From: Lysobacter sp. M2-1
Lineage (GTDB): Bacteria; Pseudomonadota; Gammaproteobacteria; Xanthomonadales; Xanthomonadaceae
Direction of reading: 5' to 3'
Assembly (NCBI RefSeq): GCF_022662495.1
Contig: NZ_JAKPBU010000002.1
Coordinates: 62,001 to 126,000 of the forward strand
DNA: 64,000 nucleotides
The position numbers and the translations under genes are program-made. The notes below the pieces were generated by a model. That model made no database searches. It worked only from the letters and a program-made list of their open reading frames with translations, and was not told where the DNA came from. Below are positions 42,404-51,964 of the stretch, piece after piece; the stretch's first letter is position 1, and every line of letters starts with the position of its first letter.

Positions 42404-43300
42404 ATGCCTGCACGCAATGCGATTGGCCCGTGTCTGCTCGCGGGGCTGCTGGCCTGCCAAGCCGCGCCCGCCGAAGACGCGCCGACCATGGCGGCCCCGG
42501 TGCGCTGGACCCCGCCGGCACTGGCGACGGACCAGTACGAATCCTCGCCGACGCTCTCGCCCGACGGCCACGAGCTGTTCTTCTTCCGCGCCGACCGTCA
42601 GTTCGACAACTACCGCCTGCTGCATTCGCGTTGCGAGGACGGACGCTGGTCGGCGCCGAAAGAGCCCGCATTCGCCGCAGCGCCCGGCGTGCTCGAAACC
42701 GATCCGGCCTTCAGCCCCGACGGCCAGCGGCTGTACTACGGCAGCGCGCGCCACAACGGCGAGGACCTGGACATCTGGAAGGTGGAGCGCGAAGCGGATG
42801 GCGCGTGGGGCGCACCGCAGCGGCTGCCCGAGCCGGTGAACTCACCGCATACCGAATTGCTGCCGCGCGAGCTGCCCGATGGCCGCCTGCTGTTCGGATC
42901 CGACCGGCCCGGTGGTCCGGGCGGGCGCGATCTGTTCATGGCCACGCCGCTGGCGGACGGGCAGTGGCGGGTCGAGCCGCTGCCTGCGCCGGTCAACAGT
43001 CCGGCCGACGAATACGAAGCCGACCTGTCGCGCGACGGCAAGGTCATCGTGGTGGTGGCCAACCGCGGCGAACGCTCGCACCTGTACGTCTACGACCGGG
43101 TCGGCGAAGACTGGCGCGATCGCGGTCAGGTGCCGGCGCGCGCGGACGTGTTCCAGGTGGGACCGCTGCTGTCGCCGGATGGCAAGCGCCTGCTGTTTGC
43201 GCAGGCGGAAGGCGCGGACTCGGGGGAGCTGTTCCTGGTCGATCTGCACCCCGGTGCGGATCCGTCGTGGCCGCCAGCGTGCCCCGCGGCAGATCACTGA
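42404..43300 (+). CDS. TolB-like WD40/PD40 beta-propeller protein, exported
   Basis: This 298-residue protein has a probable leader ([19 protein letters not shown]) and a propeller of PD40-type blades: [66 protein letters not shown] and [14 protein letters not shown]. Such propellers serve as periplasmic binding or scaffold proteins; no catalytic residues are evident. A GAGGAGAG ribosome site supports the start. It stands alone. Confidence 0.85.
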   Translation: MPARNAIGPCLLAGLLACQAAPAEDAPTMAAPVRWTPPALATDQYESSPTLSPDGHELFFFRADRQFDNYRLLHSRCEDGRWSAPKEPAFAAAPGVLETDPAFSPDGQRLYYGSARHNGEDLDIWKVEREADGAWGAPQRLPEPVNSPHTELLPRELPDGRLLFGSDRPGGPGGRDLFMATPLADGQWRVEPLPAPVNSPADEYEADLSRDGKVIVVVANRGERSHLYVYDRVGEDWRDRGQVPARADVFQVGPLLSPDGKRLLFAQAEGADSGELFLVDLHPGADPSWPPACPAADH

Positions 43301-43395
43301 GTGCGGTGCCCCAGGCGGGTTCCAGGAGCCATGCCCGCTGCTGACCGTTAATGCGCCCTGATACCGTTCTGGTGTGGAACGCATCGGGGGCAGCC

Positions 43396-44112
43396 ATGAC
43401 GACCACACCTTACTTCCAGCGCACGCGCATCTGGGGCACCGGCGCATGGCCGTGGGTCCTGCTGCTGCTTGGGGTGGCAGTGTTCGGCTTCTGGAAGCCG
43501 TATTTCGGCGCGCTCGGCGCTGCGCAGAAGCTGGCCCATCTGCATGCGGTCTCCATGCTCGCGTGGATCGCGATGCTCATCGCCCAGCCGATGCTGATCC
43601 GTGGGCGGCAGCGGGCCTGGCACAGGCGCATCGGCAAGGCCTCCTACCTGGTCGTGCCGATGATCGCGGTCACCGCGCTGGTGCTGGCGCAGCAGCGGAT
43701 CGCCTCGGCGCCGGTCGCGGCGCTGCCGATGCAGCAGACCATCCTGTACCTGGGCATGTCCGGCGCAACCATCCTGATGGTGGTCTGGGGCCTGGGCATC
43801 CGCCACCGCCGCGACGCCGCGCTGCACGCGCGCTACATGGCCGGCACCGCGCTGACCCTGATCGATCCCTCGCTGGCGCGGGTGATGATTTTCTGGGTGC
43901 CCTCGGTGCCGCCGCCGTTCTACGTGTGGATCAGCTTCTCGGTGATCTACGCGATCCTCGGCCTGCTGATCTGGCTGGATCGCCATGCGGCGCGCGGGCG
44001 CCGCGCCTTCGTCGTGCTGCTCGGGCTGTTCGTCTCCCTGCATGCATCGATCCTGCTGGTCCCGGGCACCCCGACCTGGCAGCGCTTCGCGCAGTGGTAC
44101 GCCGCGCTGTAG
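43396..44112 (+). CDS. Multi-pass membrane protein, DUF2306-like
   Basis: This 238-residue protein has about seven helices. Conserved points include RQRAWHRRIGKASYLVVPM, HARYMAGTALTLIDPSLARV and YVWISFSVIYAILGLLIW, with His residues at helix ends that could hold heme or metal. The layout resembles DUF2306 and related uncharacterised membrane families; the family assignment is tentative. Start 43396 is preferred because GGGGG precedes it and the preceding codons are unsupported. Confidence 0.7.
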   Translation: MTTTPYFQRTRIWGTGAWPWVLLLLGVAVFGFWKPYFGALGAAQKLAHLHAVSMLAWIAMLIAQPMLIRGRQRAWHRRIGKASYLVVPMIAVTALVLAQQRIASAPVAALPMQQTILYLGMSGATILMVVWGLGIRHRRDAALHARYMAGTALTLIDPSLARVMIFWVPSVPPPFYVWISFSVIYAILGLLIWLDRHAARGRRAFVVLLGLFVSLHASILLVPGTPTWQRFAQWYAAL

Positions 44113-44146
44113 CAGGGGCGACGCGCGCCGACACGATCGTGGGCGC

Positions 44147-45613
44147 TCAGGCAGCGCCCCAGCCTCGCAGATTCAGGAATTCGCGTCGCGTCTTCGGCCC
44201 GTAGGTGGCGAAGCGTGGGTCGGGGGCATTGCGGTAATCCTCGCGCCGCGCGGCGATGGCGTCCTTCGCCAGATGCTTCGAGAGCACATCCTCGGGCACC
44301 GGATACAGCTTGAGCGCATTCAGCCCGAACACCTTGGCGCGCATGGCCGGCGTGATCTCCGGGTATTCGAAGCGCTCGCGGAACTCCGGCGAGATCTGGA
44401 ACGTGCGGAACGCCTGGATCTGGTCCTGTGGACTTCCATACCAGATCGAATCGGTGCCCCACAGCACGTTGTCCTCGCCCAGGCGCGCGAACAGCTTGCC
44501 CAGCGCATGCGCGGCCTGGTCGGGATCGCGCATCAGGAACCGCCAGGTCGAACCCAGTTCGGCGTACACGTTGCCGCCCCGGCCGATGCCGTTCTCCTCA
44601 AGCGAGGTCAGCAGCGCATCGATGCCGTCGCTGCGCGCGGGATCGTAAGGTCCTTCGCTTTTCTCGGTGACGAATCCGGAGTGGTAGATCAGGAAGTTGA
44701 CGTCCGGGAAGCGCTTGGCGACGCGCCCGATGTCCACGCAGGTGCTGTGCTCGTAGGACTTCTGGCCGAACGGCAGGCCCTTGTGGATGGCGATGTTGCG
44801 GATGCCCAGGCGCCGCGCTTCCTCGATCATGCGCAGGCCGGGCTCGTCGTCCATGAAGAAGCCGCGCCCGTCCGGGCCCCACTGCGTGTAGGTCTTCCAC
44901 GCGGCGATGTCGAACCGCTCCGCAAGGCGTTGCATGTCCTCGACATCGCCCGGCTGGTTGGGGTTGACCCGGCCATGCAGGTACAGCCGGTGCGTGCCCT
45001 CCATCTTCTCCACCACGGCGGCGGTCGCCGCGGCTTCCTCGATGGTGAGCGGCTCGTCCTCGCGGGTGGAAGGCACGAAGCTGAGCACGGTGAGGTCGGT
45101 GTCCGAGTCGAGGAAGATGTCCTTGATGAATTCCTCGCTTCCCACGCAGCGCAGGTAGTCGAGCCCCGGCGCGTCGGCCGCCGCGCAGCCGCTCATGTCG
45201 ACGAAGCCGAGCGGGCGTGCGCCCTCGGGCAGGGCGCGCGTCCATGCGCCGGTCGGGTTCACGAAATGACCCTGCACGTCGAAGATGAATTCGTTGCCGC
45301 CGAGCGCCGCGTCCGCGGCCGCGGGTTCCAGCGCCGCCTCCTTCGGTACCTCGTACGACGCCCCGCGCCTGCAGCCGGCGAGAAATGCGGTGTTCATCGC
45401 CAGCAGCGTGGTCGCCGCGCCGCAGGAGGAGACGAGGAAATCGCGCCGGGTCCGGCCGACACGGCGCGCGTGCGCGGTCGCGTTCTCCAGCGCCAGCCTG
45501 CGCGCATGGTAGTGGACCGGCTCCAGCGGAACGGGAACGAATTCGCCATTGCTCGTGCTGTCGAGCTTGATCGGCAGGCGCAGGCCGTCGGGGTCGTGCC
45601 GGATGCGGCGCAT
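44147..45613 (-). CDS. Tat-exported amidohydrolase (Amidohydro_2), lipoprotein-like
   Basis: This 488-residue protein is a TIM-barrel amidohydrolase. Landmarks are FDVQGHFVNPTGAWTRALPEG, YLHGRVNPNQPGDVEDM, IAIHKGLPFGQKSYEHSTC, LIYHSGFVTEKS and VLWGTDSIWYGSPQDQI, giving the usual His/Asp metal set. The N-terminus is unusual: 50 residues precede the twin-arginine motif RTRRDFLVSS (R56, R57), then TTLLAMNTAFLAGC with a lipobox-like Cys81. Start 45613 is supported by GAGGAG. The substrate is unknown. Confidence 0.85.
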   Translation of the reverse strand: MRRIRHDPDGLRLPIKLDSTSNGEFVPVPLEPVHYHARRLALENATAHARRVGRTRRDFLVSSCGAATTLLAMNTAFLAGCRRGASYEVPKEAALEPAAADAALGGNEFIFDVQGHFVNPTGAWTRALPEGARPLGFVDMSGCAAADAPGLDYLRCVGSEEFIKDIFLDSDTDLTVLSFVPSTREDEPLTIEEAAATAAVVEKMEGTHRLYLHGRVNPNQPGDVEDMQRLAERFDIAAWKTYTQWGPDGRGFFMDDEPGLRMIEEARRLGIRNIAIHKGLPFGQKSYEHSTCVDIGRVAKRFPDVNFLIYHSGFVTEKSEGPYDPARSDGIDALLTSLEENGIGRGGNVYAELGSTWRFLMRDPDQAAHALGKLFARLGEDNVLWGTDSIWYGSPQDQIQAFRTFQISPEFRERFEYPEITPAMRAKVFGLNALKLYPVPEDVLSKHLAKDAIAARREDYRNAPDPRFATYGPKTRREFLNLRGWGAA

Positions 45614-45762
45614 GGAATGCTCCTCGCAGCGGGACCGGGCCATCCTAACGGCTTGCGCGCGGATGTTCATGTGCCGGCTGCCTGGATTCCGATTCCGCCC
45701 CCGTGTCCTTAGCACGGGGCGCTGACGTATCCTCGCGTCGGTTTCCTCCATGCATGCTCTGC

Positions 45763-46677
45763 ATGCGGACACACATGCTGCCGATCGCCATCCTGCTGGT
45801 CCTTGTCGTCGCGCCGATGGCCTACGCCGTCCTGGGCTGGGCGCGCACGCGCGGCCAGCGCGCGCTTGCCGTGCGCCCGCTGCCAGCCTGGAACTGGCGC
45901 ATGAGCCTGGTCTCGATGCTGCTCTACGTGCTCGCGTTCAATCTGGTGTTCTTCGTGCAGGAACTGTTCCTGGTGCTGCCCAAGGCGCTGGTGCCGGGGC
46001 TGCGCCCGACCCTGTTCCACAACAACCACAGCTGGTCCGGCACGCATCCGCTGGCCGAACTGTTCCAGGGCACCGGCGTGCTGGCCACGCTGCTGTTCGG
46101 CATCGCATGCGGATGGTGGCTGCGGCGCGAAAACACGGGCGCGGCATGGTGGCGTCTGCTTCTGTTCTGGCTGGCATTCAGCGGCGTGTTCATGGCGCTG
46201 CCGCAGCTGGCGACGGGTGCCCTGCTGCCGCAGGGCGACGCCGGACGCGCCATGGCATACCTGGGCATGGGCGAGAGCGCCAGGACGCTGGTGGCGCTGC
46301 TCGCGCTGGTCGCGATTCCGCTTTTCGCGCTGTGGCTGTTGAAGCCGCTGCTCGAACTGGCCGGCAATCCGGCCCAGGTCGCCGATTCCGGCGCCCGTCA
46401 CCGCTATGTGTTCCTGGCGGCGACCTTGCCGGCGCTGCTGGCCATCGGCCTGATCGTGCCGTTCCGGGTGCCGCGGGAATGGATCGAAGTGCTGATCGTT
46501 CCGGTGGTCGTCACCGTGGTGGGCGTTGTCTGGCTGCAGGCGGGCGCATGGCGTCAGGCGCGCTCCGTGGTGGGAACCGGGTCGCGGTCGTGGCCGATCG
46601 CAGGGCCGCTGGCGGTGGTGCTCGCGCTGCTGGCGCTGTTCCAGCTGGTGCTGCGTCCGGGCATCGCGTTCTTCTGA
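45763..46677 (+). CDS. Multi-pass membrane protein of unknown function
   Basis: This roughly 300-residue protein has about eight membrane helices (for example LPIAILLVLVVAPMAYAVL and TLVALLALVAIPLFALWLL). A polar loop FHNNHSWSGTHPLAELFQGTG is well conserved in style and contains several His. No family recognised. The start is set at 45763; 45775 is equally possible and no ribosome site decides. It is divergent from the amidohydrolase gene. Confidence 0.65.
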   Translation: MRTHMLPIAILLVLVVAPMAYAVLGWARTRGQRALAVRPLPAWNWRMSLVSMLLYVLAFNLVFFVQELFLVLPKALVPGLRPTLFHNNHSWSGTHPLAELFQGTGVLATLLFGIACGWWLRRENTGAAWWRLLLFWLAFSGVFMALPQLATGALLPQGDAGRAMAYLGMGESARTLVALLALVAIPLFALWLLKPLLELAGNPAQVADSGARHRYVFLAATLPALLAIGLIVPFRVPREWIEVLIVPVVVTVVGVVWLQAGAWRQARSVVGTGSRSWPIAGPLAVVLALLALFQLVLRPGIAFF

Positions 46678-46726
46678 CGCAGCCCGGCGCACCATCGCCA
46701 GCAAACTCGCAGCCCCGGAGCAGACC

Positions 46727-47590
46727 ATGCATGTCTTCGCAATGACCACGAGATTCGCGACGCTGGCCGTGTTGCTGACGACGGCGTCGTGCGCTACCCC
46801 GGGAGAAGGCGTCGGGACGCGCGCTGCGTCGTCCACGCCAGACAAGGCCTGGACCTTCGCATCCACGCCGACGTGGCAGGACGAGTTCGATTACAGCGGC
46901 AAGCCGGATCCGGCGAAGTGGGGCTACGACCTGGGTGGCCACGGCTGGGGCAACAACGAGCTGCAGTTCTATACCGACAGCGCGGACAACGCATTCGTGC
47001 GCGACGGCGTGCTGCATATCGTTGCGCGCAGGGAATCCAGGGACGGCCGTGCCTATACGTCGACCAGGCTGATCTCCAAGGGCAAGGGCGATTTTCTCTA
47101 TGGCCGCTTCGAGGTGCGCGCCAAGCTGCCCTCGGGCCGCGGCACCTGGCCTGCGATCTGGATGCTGCCGACCGACTGGAAATACGGCGACTGGCCGCGC
47201 TCGGGCGAGATCGACATCATGGAACACGTGGGCTTCGACCCAGAGCGCGTGCACATCAGCGTGCATACCCAGGCCTACAACCATGTGGCCGGCACCCAGC
47301 GCACCGCCACCCGCCTCGTCGACGGGGTGATGGAGGACTTCCACCTGTATCGCGTGGACTGGACTCCGGAGAGCATCCGCGGCTACATCGACGATATCCC
47401 GATGTTCGCGTTCGCCAACGAAGGCACCGGGCCCGATGCGTGGCCGTTCGACCAGCGCTTCCATTTCCTGCTCAACGTCGCGGTCGGCGGCAACTGGGGC
47501 GGCAAGGAAGGGGTGGACGACAGCGTGTTTCCGGCGACGCTGCAGGTCGACTACGTGCGCGCCTACGAGCTGCTGGAACAGGCGGAATAG
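46727..47590 (+). CDS. GH16 beta-glucanase lipoprotein
   Basis: This 287-residue enzyme has a lipoprotein leader (FATLAVLLTTASC) and a GH16 jelly-roll domain. The catalytic E-x-D-x-x-E is GEIDIMEHVG (E161, D163, E166), preceded by GKGDFLYGRFEVRAKLPSGRG and followed by FHLYRVDWTPESIRGYIDD. It should hydrolyse beta-1,3 or mixed-linkage glucans at the cell surface. A CGGAG ribosome site precedes the start. A strong hairpin follows the stop. Confidence 0.95.
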   Translation: MHVFAMTTRFATLAVLLTTASCATPGEGVGTRAASSTPDKAWTFASTPTWQDEFDYSGKPDPAKWGYDLGGHGWGNNELQFYTDSADNAFVRDGVLHIVARRESRDGRAYTSTRLISKGKGDFLYGRFEVRAKLPSGRGTWPAIWMLPTDWKYGDWPRSGEIDIMEHVGFDPERVHISVHTQAYNHVAGTQRTATRLVDGVMEDFHLYRVDWTPESIRGYIDDIPMFAFANEGTGPDAWPFDQRFHFLLNVAVGGNWGGKEGVDDSVFPATLQVDYVRAYELLEQAE

Positions 47591-47598
47591 GCGAGAAC

Positions 47599-47629
47599 GC
47601 AGGCCCCGGGGGACGTCCCGGGGGCCTGC
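47599..47629. terminator. GC-rich hairpin between convergent genes
   Basis: GCAGGCCCCGGGGGA and TCCCGGGGGCCTGC form a near-perfect stem after the glucanase stop, shared with the convergent reductase gene. There is no U-tract. Confidence 0.55.
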
Positions 47630-47657
47630 CTTGCGACTGCTGCCTGCGAGTACCGGT

Positions 47658-48296
47658 TCAGGGCTTTGTCGGTTCCTCGAGCGCGAACGAGCCGGTCCGT
47701 ACCTCGCCGGCGCGTTCGTAGTTGGCGATGACCACGCCGCTGGGCGAAGTCACGGACTTGCGCAGCATCAGTCCCGCCGGTGCCGCATCCTGGCCGAACA
47801 GGCGCTTGCCCCGTCCCAGCACGACCGGGAACACCAGCACCCGCAGCTCGTCCACGAGGTCGGCGGCCAGCAGCTGCTGCACCAGATCGCTGCTGCCCTC
47901 GGTCAGCAGGTCGGGTCCGTCGCCCTGCTTGAGCACGCGCAGCGAGGCGATGACGTCTTCGCCCAGCGCCTGGCTGTTCTGCCAGTCCAGCGAGTCCGGG
48001 CGATGCGTCGCCACGTGCTTGGTGATGCCGTTGAACAGCGCCGCGATGTCGGCATCCGGGTTGTCGTCCGGTACGCGCGGCCAGTGCGCGGCGAAAATGT
48101 CGTACGTGCGCCGGCCCAGCAGCAGCTCGAACGGACGCGAGAACAGTTCGCCCATGGCTTCGCCGACGGTCTCGTCGAAGTGGGGCGCGACCCAGCCGCC
48201 GTACGCGAACCCGCCGCTGCGGTCCTCGTCCGGACCGCCCGGGGCCTGCATCACGCCGTCCAGGCTGGTGAATGCCGCGACGATGATCCTGCGCAT
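47658..48296 (-). CDS. Dihydrofolate reductase-like (RibD C-terminal) protein
   Basis: This 212-residue protein opens RRIIVAAFTSLDGVMQAPGG and contains LLLGRRTYDIFAAHWP, PDLLTEGSSDLVQQLLAADLVDELRVLVFPVVLGRGKRLF (quoted in parts: VFPVVLGRGKRLF). This is the RibD C-terminal/DHFR-fold family of stand-alone reductases of unknown substrate. It lies 9 bp upstream of nothing else on its strand and follows the DUF1428 gene (48306-48668) by 9 bp, so the two are probably co-transcribed. Confidence 0.9.
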   Translation of the reverse strand: MRRIIVAAFTSLDGVMQAPGGPDEDRSGGFAYGGWVAPHFDETVGEAMGELFSRPFELLLGRRTYDIFAAHWPRVPDDNPDADIAALFNGITKHVATHRPDSLDWQNSQALGEDVIASLRVLKQGDGPDLLTEGSSDLVQQLLAADLVDELRVLVFPVVLGRGKRLFGQDAAPAGLMLRKSVTSPSGVVIANYERAGEVRTGSFALEEPTKP

Positions 48297-48305
48297 GCGG
48301 GCCGC

Positions 48306-48668
48306 CTATCGCGCGCCAAGCTCGACTACCGGCGCGAAGCCGCCGTAGATCAGGCGCATGCCGTCGAACGGCATCGGGTTGTTTTCGGGCGTGAGCCTTG
48401 GATCCTTCATCGCCTTCTCCATGCCGACATCGCGCGTGGCCTTGTCCGGCCATTCGATCCACGAGAAGACCACGCTCTCGTCGTCCTTGGCCTGCACCGC
48501 ACGCTTGAAATCGGTCTGCTTGCCGTCGGGGACCTCGTCGCCCCAGCATTCGAGCACGCGGCTGGCGCCGTACTCGACGAAGACCGAATCGCCGGTCCTG
48601 GCATGATCGATGAACTTCTGCTTGTTGGCGGTGGGGACTGCGAGCACGAAACCGTCGATATAGGGCAT
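48306..48668 (-). CDS. DUF1428 family protein
   Basis: This 120-residue protein begins MPYIDGFVLAVPTANKQKFI, the family signature, and contains DESVVFSWIEWPDKATRDVG and FDGMRLIYGGFAPVVE. It is a ferredoxin-like-fold protein of unknown function. A strong AAAGGAGATGAG ribosome site precedes the ATG. It is the first gene of a two-gene unit with the DHFR-like reductase. Confidence 0.92.
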   Translation of the reverse strand: MPYIDGFVLAVPTANKQKFIDHARTGDSVFVEYGASRVLECWGDEVPDGKQTDFKRAVQAKDDESVVFSWIEWPDKATRDVGMEKAMKDPRLTPENNPMPFDGMRLIYGGFAPVVELGAR

Positions 48669-48840
48669 GTCTCATCTCCTTTGGGTTGCAAGGGCAGGGC
48701 ATCGCGACCGCGGTGCATCGGCCTGCCTTGCTGGTACGACGAACCGGCAAGGCGGCAATCGACATGTCGATCCAACCGGCGCCCCGCCGAATTCAGCTTC
48801 GTGGGCGCAAGCCTGATCCACGCCCGGTTAGAGTGATGCG

Positions 48841-49755
48841 ATGGATCCGTATTGCTCGCGTCGCAAACTGCTGCTGGCCGGCCTGGGCGCCGCGACGTGG
48901 GCCGGTGGCCTGCGTCACGCCGCCGCTGCGGAGGTCGATCCGGAAGGTCCGGTTGCGAAGCTGATGGCGCTCGAACGCGTCCACGGCGGCCGCCTCGGGG
49001 TCGCGATCCTCGATGTCGACAGCGGCCGGCGGATCAACCACCGGGGCGAGCAGCGCTTCGCCCTGTGCAGCACGTTCAAGCTGCTGGCGGCGGCGCTGGT
49101 ACTGGCACGGGTCGATCGCGACGAGGAACAGCTCGATCGACGCATCGTCTACGACCGGGACGCACTGGTGACCTATTCGCCGGTGACCGAACAGCACGTC
49201 GGCGCGGGCATGACGCTTGCCGAGTTGTGCCAGGCGGCCGTGACCGTCAGCGACAACACCGCCGGCAATCTGCTGCTGGCCAGCTTCGGCGGCCCGCCGG
49301 CGCTGACCACGTTCGCGCGCTCGCTCGGCGATGCGGCCACCCGGCTCGACCGGATCGAACCCGAACTCAATGACGTGCCGCCGGGCGATGAGCGCGATAC
49401 CACCACGCCGGCGGCGATGCTCGTTTCCCTGCGCGCGCTGCTGGTGGGCGATGCGTTGTCGGCGACCTCGCGCACCCAGCTACGCGACTGGCTGCTCGCC
49501 AGCTCCACCGGCGGACGCCGCCTGCGGGCCGGGGTGCCCGCGGACTGGCTCGTCGGCGACAAGACCGGGACCGGCGAACGCGGCGCGACCAACGATGTGG
49601 GCATCCTGCTGCCGCCGGGACGTAGGCCGTTGCTTGTGGCCGCGTATTACGACGCGCCCGATGAGGCCGCCGGCCCGCAACGCGATGCGGTGATCGCTGA
49701 AGTCGGGCGGATCGCCGCGGGGCTGGTTACGGTGCGGACGAATCCTGCGCGCTAG
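48841..49755 (+). CDS. bla: Class A beta-lactamase, Tat-exported (L2-like)
   Basis: This 304-residue serine beta-lactamase shows all class A motifs: S77-x-x-K80 in CSTFK, SDN at 137-139, E173 and N177 in EPELND, and KTG at 241-243. The leader SRRKLLLAGLGAATWAGG is a twin-arginine signal, as in the Stenotrophomonas L2 enzyme. It hydrolyses penicillins and cephalosporins in the periplasm. No ampR-type regulator is adjacent. Its last 29 bp overlap the convergent oxidoreductase gene. Confidence 0.95.
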   Translation: MDPYCSRRKLLLAGLGAATWAGGLRHAAAAEVDPEGPVAKLMALERVHGGRLGVAILDVDSGRRINHRGEQRFALCSTFKLLAAALVLARVDRDEEQLDRRIVYDRDALVTYSPVTEQHVGAGMTLAELCQAAVTVSDNTAGNLLLASFGGPPALTTFARSLGDAATRLDRIEPELNDVPPGDERDTTTPAAMLVSLRALLVGDALSATSRTQLRDWLLASSTGGRRLRAGVPADWLVGDKTGTGERGATNDVGILLPPGRRPLLVAAYYDAPDEAAGPQRDAVIAEVGRIAAGLVTVRTNPAR

Positions 49756-50431
49756 GCGAGCCGGAAGACGCGCGGTAGGCATCGGCAAGCGCATTGATGG
49801 CATCGTTCTCGACGATCGCCGGCGGGTCGGGCATCCGCAGCAGCTGCAGCATCGCCATGCCCACGTTCTCGGTGCTGGTGAGCAGGCCAGGCACCAGCTT
49901 CAGCCCCAACCCCATCAGCGGTCCCGCGACGGTATACAGCGCCGCCATCGCCGGATGCGGCGAGCGCACCCCGTGCACCGGCTGCACGCCGCCGGTGCGC
50001 AACATGATGGTGCGGATCGGCAGCGCGGCCAGCGCCGCTTCGGCTTCGCCCTTCACCTTGAGCGGCATGATCGCGCTGTCGGGGTTGGAGTGGGCGCCGG
50101 AGATGTAGACGAAGCGCGCCGCCGGATTGCGTGCCGCGAACGCGCGCGCGACGTGCAGGGTGAGATCGACGGTGACATGGCGGTATTCGGCTTCCGCGCC
50201 GATCGGCAGGGCGCCGGCGCAGTACAGGCAGGCATCGAAAGGCTGCAGCCGGTCTTCGACCGGCGCGAGGTCGGCGAAATCAGCGACGAGCAGCTCCTCA
50301 AGCTTCGCGTCGACCTGGCCGCTCGCGCGGCGGCCCAGCGCGCTCACGTGGACGACTTCTGGGTCGTCCAGGCAGACGCGCAATACGCCCTGGCCGACCA
50401 GGCCCGTGGCGCCGGTGAGCAGGATGCGCAT
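49727..50431 (-). CDS. NAD(P)-binding Rossmann-fold oxidoreductase
   Basis: This 234-residue protein opens MRILLTGATGLVGQGVLRVC, a dinucleotide-binding GxxGxxG. FVYISGAHSNPDS and MPLKVKGEAEAAL give the YxxxK-like region in modified form (K in KVKGEAE; no clear Tyr), so it belongs to the atypical NAD(P)H-binding (NmrA/SDR) group. Start 50431 gives the complete Rossmann fold. The tail overlaps bla by 29 bp. Confidence 0.85.
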   Translation of the reverse strand: MRILLTGATGLVGQGVLRVCLDDPEVVHVSALGRRASGQVDAKLEELLVADFADLAPVEDRLQPFDACLYCAGALPIGAEAEYRHVTVDLTLHVARAFAARNPAARFVYISGAHSNPDSAIMPLKVKGEAEAALAALPIRTIMLRTGGVQPVHGVRSPHPAMAALYTVAGPLMGLGLKLVPGLLTSTENVGMAMLQLLRMPDPPAIVENDAINALADAYRASSGSPSAQDSSAP

Positions 50432-50535
50432 GGCGGCTCTCCAAGGCGTGTGTGTCGACAAACTAGCCCACGCGATGTGCGCGATGCGTGTGCACGGACC
50501 CGTGAACCGGGCCGCACGGGTTTACTTGCTCTGGC

Positions 50536-51855
50536 TCACGCCGCAATGGCATGCACCGCCTGCGCGGCGCGGTCGACTTCCTCGGGCGTGTTGACCAGGC
50601 TCGGCGCCAGCCGCGCATAGGTGACCGCGTAAGGGCTGGTGCTGGCGATGATCCGGCGTTCAAGCAGTCGGCGGACCACATCGGCGGGCGAGATGCCCTC
50701 GACCTCGAACGCGACCAGTCCCGCGGACAGGTCCCCGGACATCGGCGTATGCAGCTTGACTTTGCGGTTGCCCGCCAGGCTGGCCTTGAGCCGGTCGTTG
50801 AGTTCGCGGATACGCGCGGCCACGCGCGCGCGGCCCATCGCCTGATGCATGTCGAACGCGGCGCCCATCGCCCATTGATGTTCGAAGGCGTGGAAGCCAC
50901 CCGGGGTCATGCGCGCCGCGTTTGCGGGCGTCGACGGTGCGCGGTCCTCGGTCCAGGCGGTGTAGGACTCGAGTTCGCTGAAGTTGGGAATCGTCGGATG
51001 CAGCCGCGCCCAGTTCTCCGCGTTCGCCCAGATGAGTCCGGTGCCGCGCGGCGCGAACATCCACTTGTGGCAACCGGCGCAAAAGTAGTCCGCGCCCATG
51101 GTGGCGATGGTTTCGTCGGCTGCACCGATCCCGTGCACGCCATCGACCACCAGCCACACGTCCGGATGCTTTGCCTTCAGCGCGGCGGCGATCTCGCGGA
51201 TCGGCAGGCGGATGCCGGTGCTCGAATGCACCCAGGTCAGGCCGACCACGCGGGTACGCGGCGCGACCGCCTGCAGCAGGCGCTCGATGATCGCCGCCGT
51301 GCTCGCGTCCGCGGCCTCGTCGAACAGCGCGATCTTGCGCAGCGTGGCGCCAGCGCGTGCGGTGGCCAGGCGGATCGACTCGTGGTGGGAATAATGATCG
51401 TGCACGGTGGCCAGCACCTCGTCGCCGGGCTTGAGCGGCAGGCCGTGATAGACGATGGCCAGGCTTTCGGTCGTGCTGCGGGTGAGGGCGATGTCCGACG
51501 CATTGCCGCCCAGATAACGCGCGATCGAGCCTGTCACCTGCATCGGGATGTTGTCCGCATCGCTGCCGAACATGCCGTGCTCGATCACCTGGAAAGGATC
51601 GCGATCCATGGCCTTGCGCCACGCCTCGATCGCATCGCGGACCGGCGCCGGATGACTGGCGATGAAGAAGCTGGCGAAATGCGCGTAGCCGGGATCCAGC
51701 GCGAACTGCGCACGTACGCGATTCCAGTCGGACAGGTCCGGCAAGGGGCGCGATTCGGAAGCCAGCGCGGCGGCCAACGACCCGGGAACCAGCGCGGAGG
51801 CCCCCAGCGCCATCGGGACGGTGAGCAGCCGGCGGCGGGTCATGGTCGAGGACAT
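50536..51855 (-). CDS. Tat-exported class V aminotransferase-fold PLP enzyme
   Basis: This 439-residue protein carries a twin-arginine leader (MTRRRLLTVPMALGASALVP) followed by a complete class V (isopenicillin-N-epimerase-like) PLP fold. Landmarks are IALTRSTTESLAIVYHGLPL, WLVVDGVHGIG (cofactor Asp) and the Schiff-base Lys in CAGCHKWMFAPRGTG. Export of a PLP enzyme is unusual; Tat export would allow cofactor loading before transport. A TGCAGGAGCG ribosome site supports 51855. The substrate is unknown. Confidence 0.88.
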   Translation of the reverse strand: MSSTMTRRRLLTVPMALGASALVPGSLAAALASESRPLPDLSDWNRVRAQFALDPGYAHFASFFIASHPAPVRDAIEAWRKAMDRDPFQVIEHGMFGSDADNIPMQVTGSIARYLGGNASDIALTRSTTESLAIVYHGLPLKPGDEVLATVHDHYSHHESIRLATARAGATLRKIALFDEAADASTAAIIERLLQAVAPRTRVVGLTWVHSSTGIRLPIREIAAALKAKHPDVWLVVDGVHGIGAADETIATMGADYFCAGCHKWMFAPRGTGLIWANAENWARLHPTIPNFSELESYTAWTEDRAPSTPANAARMTPGGFHAFEHQWAMGAAFDMHQAMGRARVAARIRELNDRLKASLAGNRKVKLHTPMSGDLSAGLVAFEVEGISPADVVRRLLERRIIASTSPYAVTYARLAPSLVNTPEEVDRAAQAVHAIAA

Positions 51856-51964
51856 GGGAAACGCTCCTGCAAGAGGTCAGCACTGCCAACGCGCGCGACC
51901 GCGGGCAACGGCCAGATGCCTGCCCGGGGTGTGGCGCCGCGCCGGCCGCCGATAGAATTTACCC

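Noticed and set aside
40174-43344. Open frame of over 1000 codons through the MATE, DUF1697 and propeller genes
   Set aside because: Arg/Ala/Gly-rich translation in the wrong frame, crossing three well-supported genes.
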